Source of the DNA: Elusimicrobia bacterium RIFOXYB2_FULL_49_7
GTDB lineage: Bacteria > Fibrobacterota > OXYB2-FULL-49-7
DNA: 16,685 nt
Direction: 5' to 3'
Assembly: GCA_001800515.1 (NCBI GenBank)
Contig: MGVN01000240.1
Location: 1-16,685 of the forward strand
In this document: piece after piece, positions 1-7,589 of the stretch
Position numbering within the stretch: the stretch's first letter is position 1
Layout of the letters: every line of letters starts with the position of its first letter
Position numbers and translations under genes: made by a program
Notes under the pieces: model-generated
The model's input: the letters and a program-made list of their open reading frames with translations, nothing else
Databases searched by the model: none
What the model was told of the DNA's origin: nothing

Positions 1-2
1 AC

Positions 3-110
3 CCCGGTATCGCCGAATCCATTCTCCACGGACTCCCAGAGTATTTAAAGAAGCAGGGCCTGAAAAAGATGTCGGAACTCACCGGTTCGCTGAAGCTGAC
101 AGATGCTTAA
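3..110 (+). CDS. pyrD: Dihydroorotate dehydrogenase catalytic subunit, C-terminal end (partial)
   Basis: Only the last 35 codons are in the window; the start lies upstream. The reading frame ends in TAA at 108-110. The visible tail, ESILHGLPEYLKKQGLKK followed by MSELTGSLKL, matches the usual end of type 1B dihydroorotate dehydrogenases (a helix, then a 'G-hydrophobic-K-S-x-x-E-L-x-G' ending). That enzyme oxidises dihydroorotate to orotate in pyrimidine synthesis and normally works with an FAD/Fe-S subunit (PyrK), which is not visible here. The rlpA start codon lies inside this gene (8-bp overlap), so the two are probably translationally coupled. The call rests on a short tail only. A related dihydropyrimidine dehydrogenase-type protein is the main alternative. 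Confidence 0.6.
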   Translation, partial: PGIAESILHGLPEYLKKQGLKKMSELTGSLKLTDA

Positions 111-564
111 AAGTATCGTAATCCTTTGGGTGATAATACTATTTTTTGGCTGCGCCGGCGACAATCGATTCTCGCGTCGGGAAGGGTTATCCCGTTTACC
201 GCAAAGTCAGTCGCCGCGTTCTTCGGACAGTCGTCCAGGTGAAATACGGGACAAACAGCCGCCGGCCGGCAAGGTGTATCAGGAAGGAATGGCCTCCTAT
301 TATGCGCATGATTTTCATGGTAAGAAGACGGCCAACGGCGAGGTGTTTGACATGAATGCGCTGACTGCCGCGCATCGGGAACTGCCCTTTAATACCAAGG
401 TCTTAGTGGAAAATAGGGAGAACGGAAAGACCGTGGAGATCCGTATCAATGATCGCGGCCCTTTTGCCAAAAACCGGATTATTGATTTGTCGCTGGGCGC
501 AGCCAGGCGGATTGACCTCATCGGCGCCGGGACCGCCCGGGTTCGGCTGAGGGTAATGGAATAA
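103..564 (+). CDS. rlpA: RlpA-like septal ring lytic transglycosylase, lipoprotein
   Basis: The protein has 153 residues. Residues 1-17 form a lipoprotein signal: a charged start, a hydrophobic core (IVILWVIILFF) and a lipobox-like FFGC, so Cys17 should be lipidated and the protein anchored in a membrane facing the periplasm. A low-complexity Ser/Pro/Arg linker follows (about 20-58), then a double-psi beta-barrel RlpA domain (61-153). This domain has the family signatures EGMASYYAHDFHGKKTANGE, AHRELPFNT and RINDRGPF. Asp117 in NDRGPF and His91 are in the positions of known catalytic residues. RlpA enzymes cleave denuded glycan strands at the division site. There is no SPOR domain, so this is the short form. 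The start overlaps the upstream gene by 8 bp. Confidence 0.9.
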   Translation: MLKSIVILWVIILFFGCAGDNRFSRREGLSRLPQSQSPRSSDSRPGEIRDKQPPAGKVYQEGMASYYAHDFHGKKTANGEVFDMNALTAAHRELPFNTKVLVENRENGKTVEIRINDRGPFAKNRIIDLSLGAARRIDLIGAGTARVRLRVME

Positions 565-593
565 CTAACCTTATTAATAATGGATGGAGACCC

Positions 594-1724
594 ATGGATA
601 CTCTTTCAAACGATAACTGGCAAAAAAGGCTTTTTCGGAAAATAGGTCGTTTTCTGAATATTTTGCCTGCGGATTTTCAAGCCAAGGAAAAGAAGACCTC
701 CGCAGCCGGTGAGGCCCTTCGGGTCAGCAAGGACATGCTGACCGCATTGGGTATGGCGCTTATCTTCATCCAGTTCGTGATTCAGGCCTTTAAAATACCC
801 ACGGGTTCCATGGAAAATTCTCTCTTGGTCGGCGATTTTTTGTTGGGCTTGAAATATATCTACGGTTCGCCGGTGCCGTTCAGTTATGAAAAACTTCCGG
901 GTCTTCGCGAACCCCGAAAAAACGATGTGGTGATTTTCAAATATCCCGGGGATCCCAATTACCCGAACAACGATGAACAGCGCTATGTCCGACTCGTCAA
1001 CACGATTGTGTTCGGCGTTCTTTTTTGGGATAAGGAGGTCCATGCCATTGTGGTTCACCGTCCCAAGGACTTCATCAAGCGGTGTGTTGCTGTTTCGGGA
1101 GATACCCTTCAGGTGACGGATAAGGAGCTCTTTGTCAACGGTATTTCGGTTCCGTTGGCCAAAAAAGGCCTACACGGCGATCCCCGTACCATTCCGTATG
1201 AGTATGATCCCCGCGATTTTTTCGGGCCTTACCGGCTGCCCGTCAAAGGGGAGGTGCTGCATTTTGAACAGATGGGGTTGCGCGAGTTTTTCTGGACGCG
1301 GTCACTTGTTTATCAGGAAAATCCCAAGGCAAAACTCGACGCCGTGTTGAAAGTCTATGTCGGTGATTCTCTCTATAATGTTTTCGCCCAAAAAGGGGCG
1401 CTCTATGTCAAGTATTCCTCCTGGGATTGGCATGCCATGGAATACCGCCTGCGCGGCTTGGCTGCCGAGCATCCGGGAGCGTCTCTCCGCATGGAACGAC
1501 ATTTATATCTGGACGGCAAGGAAATTACCGAATACAAACTGAAATATAATTGTTTTTTCATGATGGGCGACAATCGGGACAATAGTTTAGATAGTCGTTA
1601 TTGGGGCTATGTCAGCCGGAAATTTGTTAATGCCAAGGCGTTCATCATTTATTTCTCCTGGGACAGTTTTGAGCCCATTTTGACCGCCATCCGTTTCAGT
1701 CGCATAGGCAAATTGATTTTCTAA
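594..1724 (+). CDS. lepB: Signal peptidase I with a long internal insertion
   Basis: Type I signal peptidase of 376 residues, a membrane enzyme that removes signal peptides from exported proteins. One transmembrane segment lies near 48-66. The catalytic Ser72 sits in KIPTGSMENSLLVGD and the general-base Lys162 in FIKRCVAVSGD. The conserved box MGDNRDNSLDSRYWGYV covers about 324-340. Between the Lys box and the GDNRDNS box are about 150 residues, far more than in Bacillus SipS and longer than most. This large beta insertion is typical of FCB-type LepB proteins. A GGAGA ribosome-binding site at 586-590 fixes the ATG start. A short gap separates it from rlpA, and 2 bp separate it from the next gene. 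Confidence 0.95.
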   Translation: MDTLSNDNWQKRLFRKIGRFLNILPADFQAKEKKTSAAGEALRVSKDMLTALGMALIFIQFVIQAFKIPTGSMENSLLVGDFLLGLKYIYGSPVPFSYEKLPGLREPRKNDVVIFKYPGDPNYPNNDEQRYVRLVNTIVFGVLFWDKEVHAIVVHRPKDFIKRCVAVSGDTLQVTDKELFVNGISVPLAKKGLHGDPRTIPYEYDPRDFFGPYRLPVKGEVLHFEQMGLREFFWTRSLVYQENPKAKLDAVLKVYVGDSLYNVFAQKGALYVKYSSWDWHAMEYRLRGLAAEHPGASLRMERHLYLDGKEITEYKLKYNCFFMMGDNRDNSLDSRYWGYVSRKFVNAKAFIIYFSWDSFEPILTAIRFSRIGKLIF

Positions 1725-1726
1725 TT

Positions 1727-2236
1727 ATGGTACCAGTGACCAAAGAAGAGTTGGAAAAAGGGGTGCTTCATAAGAGGTCCTTTTTCAAAATTCAATGCAA
1801 ACAGGCTGATTTCTCCACGATCCGGCTGCGTGAGGCCCGTCTCCCCATGCCCTCTTTTCTTCAGGTACGCTTCGATTTCGGGGATTTAACAGGCGGCTAT
1901 TTTCCGGGGGCTTTTTTCGAACAGTGTCTTTTCAAAGAAACCAAGATGAGCGACCTGTATCTTCGCGGCAGCCGTTTTCATCAGTGCCGTTTCCAGAATT
2001 GCACGCTGAACGGGGCCAACCTGTGTGAATGTCATTTCATGGAATGTGAATTCATCGGCTGCGACTTCAACTTGGCCGAGTTTTCGGAATGCCGGTTTGA
2101 ACAAACCCAGATGAGCCGGTGTAATCTTTTTCTGGCTGATTTCACTCATGTGGCTCCCTCTTCACTTTCCGAACTGAAGACCGAACTGAAAGGGGCTCTT
2201 TTACCTCAGGGATTTTCCGATGGGAAAAATGGATAA
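1727..2236 (+). CDS. Pentapeptide-repeat-like protein
   Basis: The 169-residue protein has a central stretch (about 25-150) of degenerate five-residue repeats with Leu or Phe at every fifth position: for example FEQCLFKETKMSDLYLRGS, then FHQCRFQNCTLNGANL, CHFMECEFIGCDFN and CRFEQTQMSRCNLFLADF. This pattern predicts a right-handed quadrilateral beta helix. It is unusually rich in Cys and Phe. No signal peptide or catalytic motif is visible. Some family members (Qnr, MfpA) mimic DNA and protect gyrase, but most have no known role and this one cannot be assigned. It begins 2 bp after lepB and its end overlaps guaA by 17 bp, so it looks like an integral member of the operon. No strong ribosome-binding site is visible before its ATG. 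Confidence 0.8.
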   Translation: MVPVTKEELEKGVLHKRSFFKIQCKQADFSTIRLREARLPMPSFLQVRFDFGDLTGGYFPGAFFEQCLFKETKMSDLYLRGSRFHQCRFQNCTLNGANLCECHFMECEFIGCDFNLAEFSECRFEQTQMSRCNLFLADFTHVAPSSLSELKTELKGALLPQGFSDGKNG

Positions 2237-4022
2237 GATTGCGGTCCTTGATTTTGGCGGGCAGTACGCTCATCTGATTGCCAATCGCATCCGACGTCTG
2301 GGGGTGTTTACGGAAATCGTTTCACCCGATGCCCCGCTTTCCGTGTTCGACGCGTTTCGTGCTTTTATCTTTTCAGGTGGCCCGCATAGCGTTAATGAGC
2401 CTGAACGTCCCGGTTTTAATGAAGCTATTTTATACATCGGCCGGCCCATTCTCGGCATTTGTTACGGCCATCAACTCATTTGTAACGCTTTAGGCGGAGA
2501 GGTGCTCTCCGGACATATCCGGGAATTCGGAAAGAGCGTTCTGGCCCAAACGGCTGATTGCCCTATTTTTAAAGGATTGGGCAAAGAGGAGACGGTTTGG
2601 ATGAGCCATGGGGACACGGTGACACGTTTACCCGAGGGGTTTGAGATTGTCGGTTCTACGAAGGACTGCCGAAGTGCGGCGGTGATGAATCGGCAAAAGG
2701 GGATTTTCGGTTTTCAGTTCCATCCGGAGGTGACGCATACGCCATCGGGTATGACCCTGTTGGATAACTTCCTCACCTTTGCGGGGCTGAAAAAAGAATG
2801 GAACATGTCCCGTTATCTGGAGCAAGTTGAAAAGAACGTCAAAGAAAAGGTCGGCAAACGTGATGTCTTTCTCCTGGTCTCCGGTGGTGTGGATTCCACG
2901 GTGGCGTTTGCCCTATTGAATCGTATTTTAGGAGAAGAGCGGGTGCTCGGACTCCATATCGACAACGGCCTCATGCGACTCGGCGAAACGGCGGATATCG
3001 AATCCTATATGAAAGCGCAGGCTTTTCACAATCTCCGCATTGCGGATTATTCCGACACCTTTTTGAATCGTTTAGCCGGAGTGGATGAGCCGGAGCAGAA
3101 ACGGCGTATCATCGGGGATACCTTCATTGACGTCCAGCGGGAGGAACTCGAACGGTTGAAATTGGACCCGGAGAAATGGATCCTGGCACAGGGGACCATT
3201 TATCCGGATACCATCGAAAGCGGCAGCACCCGCCATTCCGCAGTTATCAAGACCCATCATAACCGTGTGCCGGTTATTGAGGAGATGATTCGGCAGAATC
3301 GTATCGTGGAGCCTTTAGCGGACCTGTATAAGGACGAAGTGCGTGAATTGGGGGAGACGCTCGGGTTGAACCGGGAACTCATCTGGCGCCATCCTTTTCC
3401 CGGGCCCGGGCTGGGGGTCCGAACGCTATGCGCGAAAGGGACGCCGCTGCACGGTAAGGCTTCTGATATTGACAAGGCCGCTGCATTGGCTCAAGAAAAA
3501 GGCTATTCGCTTTATACCTTACCCCTGCGGAGCGTGGGTGTGCAAGGGGATTTCCGTACCTATGCGATGCCTGCGGCGGTGGAGGGAGAGAAAAACTGGG
3601 ACAAGATCGGTGATCTTTCAACCGAGATCACCAATACGGTCCGAGCATTAAACCGGGTCGTTTTTTCCCTGGCCCGGAAAGGGAATGATCGTTTCATTCT
3701 TCATGAAGCTTATCTGACGCGTAAGCGGCTTGATATTTTACGCCGAGCGGATGATTTCTGCACCCGTTTCCTCAGACAGTGCGGGCTCTATGATAAGATC
3801 TGGCAGATGCCCGTTGTGCTGCTGCCTTGCGGCTATCACGATCTCAAGGAATCGCTTGTCCTTCGTCCGGTCTCTTCCAGCGAAGCCATGACCGCTGATT
3901 TTACCAGAATGTCTTTCCCGCTCCTGGACGAGCTGGTCCGGGAGCTTATCTCAATGCCGGAGATTGCCGCGGTATTCTACGACGTGACGAACAAACCGCC
4001 CGGTACAATTGAGTGGGAATAA
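2220..4022 (+). CDS. guaA: GMP synthase (glutamine-hydrolysing), long eukaryotic-type C-terminus
   Basis: The enzyme converts XMP to GMP with ATP and glutamine, the last step of guanine nucleotide synthesis. Residues 5-190 are a class I glutamine amidotransferase with Cys81 (GICYGHQL) and His168/Glu170 (FQFHPEVTH). Residues 197-410 are the ATP pyrophosphatase with the PP-loop SGGVDS (221-226) and HPFPGPGLGVR. The C-terminal dimerisation region is long: the total is 600 residues against about 515-525 for most bacterial enzymes. It reads SVGVQGDFRTY, NRVVF, LRRADDF, KIWQMPVVLLP, EAMTADFTRM and NKPPGTIEWE, which recalls human GMPS from memory. The ATG at 2220 has AGGGA about 8 nt upstream. A second in-frame ATG at 2229 is a possible alternative start. 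The 3' end overlaps rimO on the other strand. Confidence 0.96.
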   Translation: MGKMDKIAVLDFGGQYAHLIANRIRRLGVFTEIVSPDAPLSVFDAFRAFIFSGGPHSVNEPERPGFNEAILYIGRPILGICYGHQLICNALGGEVLSGHIREFGKSVLAQTADCPIFKGLGKEETVWMSHGDTVTRLPEGFEIVGSTKDCRSAAVMNRQKGIFGFQFHPEVTHTPSGMTLLDNFLTFAGLKKEWNMSRYLEQVEKNVKEKVGKRDVFLLVSGGVDSTVAFALLNRILGEERVLGLHIDNGLMRLGETADIESYMKAQAFHNLRIADYSDTFLNRLAGVDEPEQKRRIIGDTFIDVQREELERLKLDPEKWILAQGTIYPDTIESGSTRHSAVIKTHHNRVPVIEEMIRQNRIVEPLADLYKDEVRELGETLGLNRELIWRHPFPGPGLGVRTLCAKGTPLHGKASDIDKAAALAQEKGYSLYTLPLRSVGVQGDFRTYAMPAAVEGEKNWDKIGDLSTEITNTVRALNRVVFSLARKGNDRFILHEAYLTRKRLDILRRADDFCTRFLRQCGLYDKIWQMPVVLLPCGYHDLKESLVLRPVSSSEAMTADFTRMSFPLLDELVRELISMPEIAAVFYDVTNKPPGTIEWE

Positions 4023-5284
4023 CCGTGAACAAAGAGATCGTACGTGTCCGCATCCGTGATTTTAAGTTTGTAAAATCGGCCGGGAACGAGCTTGCAATTC
4101 CTGACCACCACCCGGCAGTCCACCTCCGGCGCATCGTGGCGTGTCCGTCCAATCCATACATCCCCTTCCGCTCCGTCTATTAGGACCTCCTGTATTGAGC
4201 CTACTTTGGCCAGATTCTGACGATAGAGGATATCATTCTGCAATTCCATCAGTCTATCCATTCTCTTTTTCACCGTGGAAGAGGCCACCCTGTTTTTAAA
4301 ACCAAAGGCTTGGGTCTCTTCTTCCGGAGAAAAGGCGAAGACACCGAGCCGGTCGAATTCCGTATCCTTGACAAAACTGTATAGATTCCGGAAGTCCGTT
4401 TCCGTTTCACCGGGAAAGCCCAAGAGCAGAGTGGTGCGAAGTGCGATACTCGGAACACGTTTCCGGAGTTTTCTGATTAGAGCAGCTGCTTCTTTACCGG
4501 TATAGTGCCGGTTCATCCGTTTCAGCAATTTATCGGTATAATGCTGGAGCGGCAAATCAAGGTAGGGCAGTATCCTTGATTCCGAGGTCATCACTTCGAT
4601 CAATTCATCGGTAACGCCCAAAGGGTGGCAATACATGAGACGAATCCAATGGAAGGCAGGGGAGAGGCGCGTGAGTTTTCGAAGCAGCGCAGGCAATCCT
4701 TTGCGCTTCCCATAGGCGGTAATATCCTGCCCCACGACCAGCAGTTCCTGCACCCCTTTTTTCCGGAGCAAGCGAGCTTCGGAAAGGATATCCTGTTCCG
4801 ACCGGGGAACAAAGGAACCGCGGATGAGCGGGATGGCACAGTAGCTGCACCGGTTGTCGCATCCTTCGCTTATTTTAAGCGGCGCGGAATGAACGGGTCC
4901 CGTTAGAGCGCGTGTCAGGCTGGGCGGAGCCGGCAGGGTCGGCTGTTGTGGACTTAATGTATCGATCAACGTTTTATAGGTAGCCTCTTTATCTGATAAA
5001 CCGGCCACCACGACGGCTTCGGTTAATTCTTTTTGAAGGGTATCCAGATAGCGCTCGGATAGGCAGCCGGTGACCGCCACTTTTGTGTGTGATGCGTGGT
5101 CCAGGATAGTCTCAATGGATTCCTCTTTGGCGGGTTGAATAAAGCCGCAGGTATTCACTATCACCAGATCCGCCTCCGCGGCCGTGAACGCCTGTTCAAA
5201 ACCGGATGCGATCAAACGGGCCAGTAGTTTTTCACCATCTACCCGGTTTTTATCGCAACCAAGATTGTCGAGAAAGATTTTCAT
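3977..5284 (-). CDS. rimO: Ribosomal protein S12 methylthiotransferase
   Basis: Radical SAM enzyme of 435 residues that adds a methylthio group to a conserved Asp of ribosomal protein S12. The N-terminal UPF0004 domain carries Cys10 (LGCDKNRVD), Cys46 (NTCGFI) and Cys74 (VTGCLSERY), which hold one Fe-S cluster. The radical SAM motif GCDNRCSYCAIP provides Cys142, Cys146 and Cys149 for the second. A TRAM domain forms the end (about 365-420). LGCDKNRVD and IRGSFVPRS distinguish RimO from MiaB. The last 15 or so residues (from GYSHSIVPGG) run past the normal family end and are encoded antisense to the guaA terminus. The ATG overlaps the stop of the upstream regulator in an ATGA junction (5281-5284), so translation is probably coupled. 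Confidence 0.95.
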   Translation of the reverse strand: MKIFLDNLGCDKNRVDGEKLLARLIASGFEQAFTAAEADLVIVNTCGFIQPAKEESIETILDHASHTKVAVTGCLSERYLDTLQKELTEAVVVAGLSDKEATYKTLIDTLSPQQPTLPAPPSLTRALTGPVHSAPLKISEGCDNRCSYCAIPLIRGSFVPRSEQDILSEARLLRKKGVQELLVVGQDITAYGKRKGLPALLRKLTRLSPAFHWIRLMYCHPLGVTDELIEVMTSESRILPYLDLPLQHYTDKLLKRMNRHYTGKEAAALIRKLRKRVPSIALRTTLLLGFPGETETDFRNLYSFVKDTEFDRLGVFAFSPEEETQAFGFKNRVASSTVKKRMDRLMELQNDILYRQNLAKVGSIQEVLIDGAEGDVWIGRTRHDAPEVDCRVVVRNCKLVPGRFYKLKITDADTYDLFVHGYSHSIVPGGLFVTS

Positions 5285-6693
5285 CCAAGCCCGAATTCCT
5301 TCAGCTTTTTCCAGAGCGTGGTCCTTGAGATGTTCAGTAATGCCGCCAGTTTGGAACGGTTGTAGCGGGTCTCTTTAAGGCCCATTTCCAGCATCTCGCG
5401 TGTGATGTCCTGCCGCACTGCCTGGATGGACGTTGGGGCATCCACGGTTTGGACAAGGGGGGAGGCGGCGGTTGATGCGGGTAGGGGAACCCGCAATGAA
5501 ATCATTTGAATCGTCTGGGGAAAGTGAAAGGGGGTTAATATTCTTTCCTTGGCCCGGATGAAAGCGTGTGCCATGGCATTTTCAAGTTCGCGGACATTGC
5601 CCGGCCAGGAATAATCCATGAGAAGGGCCAAAGCATCGCCGTCGATATCATCAATGGGTTTGTCGGTTTCCTGCCGAAGTTTATCAATGAAATAACGTAC
5701 CAGCAGAGGGATGTCTTCCGGTCGCTCGGAAAGGGAAGGGAGGCGGATAGGAAAGACATTAAGCCGATAATACAAATCCTCCCGGAAGAGGCCTTGTTTG
5801 ACCCGTTCCGCCAGGTTACGGTTGGTGGCCGCGATAATACGCACATCCACTTTGATGGAGTGGGTACCACCCACCCGTTCAAAGGTGCGCTCCTGGAGTA
5901 CCCGAAGCAATTTGACTTGAACGGAAAGGTTCAGGTCTCCTATTTCATCCAAGAAAAGAGTGCCGTTATCCGCCAGTTCAAACCGGCCCGCTTTGTCTGA
6001 GATGGCTCCTGTGAAGGCGCCTTTGACATGGCCGAAAAGTTCACTTTCAAGGAGGGTTTCGGTAAGGGCGGAACAGTTAACCCGGATAAGGGGTCCGTCT
6101 TTGCGCGGACTGTTGAAATGGATGGCTTCGGCCACCAATTCCTTGCCGGTTCCGGATTCGCCGGTAATGAGGACCGTGGCGGTTGTATCCGCCACTTCTT
6201 CTATCAGATTATAGACTTCACCTATCGCCGGACTTTTACCCACCAATCGACCGAAATTGCTCCGTTTTTTAATTTCCTGTTTCAGGACTTTCAGCTCTTG
6301 TTGGGTACACAACAGCTCGGTGACATCCATGACACTTTCGATACCGGCAATGGGTTGACCCACATCATCGTAGATACATCGGACATTTCTCAGAATATCC
6401 ACTATCTTGCCGTTCTTGCGGTGAAGTCGGCATTGAATATGACGTAATTCACCCATCTGAAAAAGGCCGCAATTCATCCGTCCTTCGCGACAGTCAAACG
6501 AAGCACATTTGTCGGTTTCCAGAAAGGAACAGTGTTTGCCGATGGCCTCTTCGGGGCCATAACCGGTGAGTTCGGCCATGCCCTTGTTCCAGAGCAGAAT
6601 CTGACCTTCGGTATCGACAATAAAAATACCGCAGATAATGTTGTCCAGAATCTGCGGATAAGAGAGATGTTTTAAAATCGTTTCAAGGGTCAT
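5281..6693 (-). CDS. PAS-domain sigma-54-dependent transcriptional activator, Cys-rich sensor
   Basis: Enhancer-binding protein of 470 residues. Residues 12-130 form a PAS sensor with an inserted Cys cluster: Cys55, Cys63, Cys68, Cys75 and Cys88. Residues 148-375 form the AAA+ core with Walker A GESGTGKE (178-185), the sigma-54 contact loop GAFTGA (225-230) and Walker B LFLDEIGD (246-253). The C-terminus (about 430-470) is a Fis-type helix-turn-helix ([20 protein letters not shown]). With GAFTGA intact it should activate RpoN promoters. There is no receiver domain, so the signal is probably sensed directly by PAS, and the cysteines suggest redox or an Fe-S cluster (inference). AAGG 6 nt upstream supports the ATG. 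It sits between the Sec membrane protein and rimO in one operon; its targets are unknown. Confidence 0.93.
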   Translation of the reverse strand: MTLETILKHLSYPQILDNIICGIFIVDTEGQILLWNKGMAELTGYGPEEAIGKHCSFLETDKCASFDCREGRMNCGLFQMGELRHIQCRLHRKNGKIVDILRNVRCIYDDVGQPIAGIESVMDVTELLCTQQELKVLKQEIKKRSNFGRLVGKSPAIGEVYNLIEEVADTTATVLITGESGTGKELVAEAIHFNSPRKDGPLIRVNCSALTETLLESELFGHVKGAFTGAISDKAGRFELADNGTLFLDEIGDLNLSVQVKLLRVLQERTFERVGGTHSIKVDVRIIAATNRNLAERVKQGLFREDLYYRLNVFPIRLPSLSERPEDIPLLVRYFIDKLRQETDKPIDDIDGDALALLMDYSWPGNVRELENAMAHAFIRAKERILTPFHFPQTIQMISLRVPLPASTAASPLVQTVDAPTSIQAVRQDITREMLEMGLKETRYNRSKLAALLNISRTTLWKKLKEFGLG

Positions 6694-6736
6694 AACGCCT
6701 TAAAACATACACTATGGAAAGGTTAAAGGCAACGGC

Positions 6737-6901
6737 TCACTTCAACCCGGAAGTGAGTATCCCGCCGAGTGCCGCTCCATAAACTACGGCTGAGACGGGA
6801 TTACCGGTAAGTGCTCAGCCGCCATGGCAGCCTATAAAACGGTAGTATAGAAAACCAAGAACCGCACCGCAGGCTGCGCCGATGGTTATTTTCAATATCA
6901 T
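6737..6901 (-). CDS. Putative DUF6132-family small membrane selenoprotein (in-frame UGA = Sec)
   Basis: The frame starts at ATG 6901 with GAGGA about 6 nt upstream, 13 bp after the trxA stop. It reads 28 codons, hits TGA at 6817-6815, continues in frame for 25 more and ends at TGA 6739-6737, giving 54 residues. The part before UGA is a membrane helix (ITIGAACGAVLGFLYYRFIGC) ending in CHGG. The part after it reads ALTGNPVSAVVYGAALGG. Together they match my memory of DUF6132 proteins: a helix, then IGC-x-SGTC-P-ITSNP, then a short LYGALLG segment. The UGA falls where that family has its second Cys, so the protein would hold a Cys-HisGlyGly-Sec redox motif. Neither half makes sense alone. Two possible SECIS structures follow the UGA. 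No homology search was run. A fortuitous stop or pseudogene is the alternative. Confidence 0.72.
6777..6821 (-). promoter_or_regulatory. Candidate bacterial SECIS structures after the UGA of the small membrane protein
   Basis: Two foldings are visible on the - strand. One is a perfect 8-bp stem CGGCUGAG/CUCAGCCG (6821-6814 with 6794-6787) that contains the UGA itself and encloses a 19-nt loop with a GGU. The other is a hairpin CCGUA-GUU-UAUGG (6789-6777), whose G-first loop lies 31-33 nt after the UGA, in the distance range usual for bacterial SECIS loops. The two share bases and cannot form together. Which one SelB would bind, if either, is inference. Confidence 0.45.
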
Positions 6902-6914
6902 GTTGCGTCCTCTG

Positions 6915-7250
6915 TTAAAGTAACCGATCCAATATGGCGGCGTAGTTGTTGGCCGGCTGCAACCCTACCATCTGATGAACAACCTCACCGTTTTTAAAGA
7001 CCATGACGGTCGGAATGCTCATGATCCCATATTTTGCCGCTATTGCCGTCGCTTCATCCGTATTCACCTTGACCACTTTGGCTCGTCCCACATATTTTTC
7101 CGCTACTTTTTCAATGATCGGGCCGAGCATTCTGCACGGTCCGCACCATTCAGCCCAGAAATCCACTAGAACGGGACCCGATGCCTTCAACACTTCCTGC
7201 TGAAAGGTCGCATCTCCGGCATGAACGATTTTTGCTGTTGTGGTTGTCAT
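6915..7250 (-). CDS. trxA: Thioredoxin
   Basis: Cytoplasmic thioredoxin of 111 residues, normal length for the family. The active site FWAEWCGPCRM has Cys36 and Cys39, and cis-Pro80 sits in MSIPTVMVFKNG. It reduces disulfides and is itself reduced by thioredoxin reductase, which is not in the window. The start was chosen at 7250 rather than 7280: an AAAGGAG ribosome-binding site lies 6 nt before this ATG, and the extra ten residues upstream (MSKRPQKEHT) do not fit the family. It is the first gene of the - strand run. The small selenoprotein follows 13 bp downstream, which suggests thioredoxin is its redox partner (inference). Confidence 0.96.
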   Translation of the reverse strand: MTTTTAKIVHAGDATFQQEVLKASGPVLVDFWAEWCGPCRMLGPIIEKVAEKYVGRAKVVKVNTDEATAIAAKYGIMSIPTVMVFKNGEVVHQMVGLQPANNYAAILDRLL

Positions 7251-7266
7251 CGTGTGCTCCTTTTGC

Positions 7267-7315
7267 GGTCGCTTCGACATTCCTCGACTTTTGCTCCGGA
7301 CAAGTTTTAGCGACC
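7267..7315 (-). promoter_or_regulatory. Inverted repeat in the trxA leader
   Basis: GGTCGCT and AGCGACC are perfect 7-bp arms with a 35-nt loop. In the trxA transcript the 3' arm ends a few bases before the AAAGGAG ribosome-binding site, so folding could affect translation. The loop holds a smaller hairpin (TCGA-GGAATG-TCGA). A regulatory role is inference only. Confidence 0.3.
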
Positions 7316-7319
7316 TATT

Positions 7320-7348
7320 ATTTTAATTTTGGCACTGATCTTGTCGAA
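7320..7348 (-). promoter_or_regulatory. Possible sigma-70 promoter for trxA
   Basis: On the - strand, TTCGAC (7348-7343) and TAAAAT (7325-7320) are separated by exactly 17 bp. Transcription would start near 7313, giving a leader of about 60 nt. The -35 box lies inside the palindromic repeat at 7331-7353, so a chance match is possible. Confidence 0.3.
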
Positions 7349-7353
7349 GTGCC
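7331..7353 (+). repeat. Palindromic dispersed repeat, copy 1
   Basis: A 23-bp unit with arms GGCACT (7331-7336) and AGTGCC (7348-7353) around the 11-nt loop GATCTTGTCGA. It differs at two positions from the copy starting at 8730 and is also related to the inverted copy at 8686-8708. The shared sequence of both arms and loop marks it as a family of short dispersed, REP-like elements. Confidence 0.65.
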
Positions 7354-7500
7354 CCTGCTTTTTAATATACAGTTTTCATGCCATAAACTTAACACACTAT
7401 TCAATAATAGGTTATATTTTTTCAGGAGGAATTTTAATATAAAAACTGTTTAGATGTGAACGAATTGTATATTGCATATCGTATTCTGAACATTTATTAT

Positions 7501-7529
7501 TTGCCAATAATTCTTATCTCATTTAATTT
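7501..7529 (+). promoter_or_regulatory. Weak candidate promoter for the HesB-like gene
   Basis: TTGCCA (7501-7506) and TAATTT (7524-7529) are 17 bp apart and precede the ATG at 7590 by about 60 bp, in very AT-rich DNA where such matches arise easily. TATTAT at 7533-7538 is a competing -10 box without a well-spaced partner. Confidence 0.25.
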
Positions 7530-7589
7530 CAATATTATACAAATTGGACGCAAATTTGATATTAGATAAAAAAAATAAAGGAGGCAAAG

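Larger units (their letters stand above)
7251..7589. other. 339-bp divergent intergenic region between trxA and the HesB-like gene
   Basis: No convincing gene lies here. The trxA side holds a 7-bp inverted repeat (7267-7273 with 7309-7315), a possible sigma-70 promoter and one copy of a 23-bp palindromic repeat. The rest (about 7360-7589) is strongly AT-rich and probably carries the promoter of the HesB-like gene. An AGGAGG at about 7423 has no sensible start codon after it. Confidence 0.6.

Noticed and set aside
7330..7344. Sigma-54 promoter TGGCAC-N5-TTGT
   Set aside because: It matches loosely (GT in place of GC), but it is the palindromic repeat itself and lies about 245 bp before the HesB-like start.
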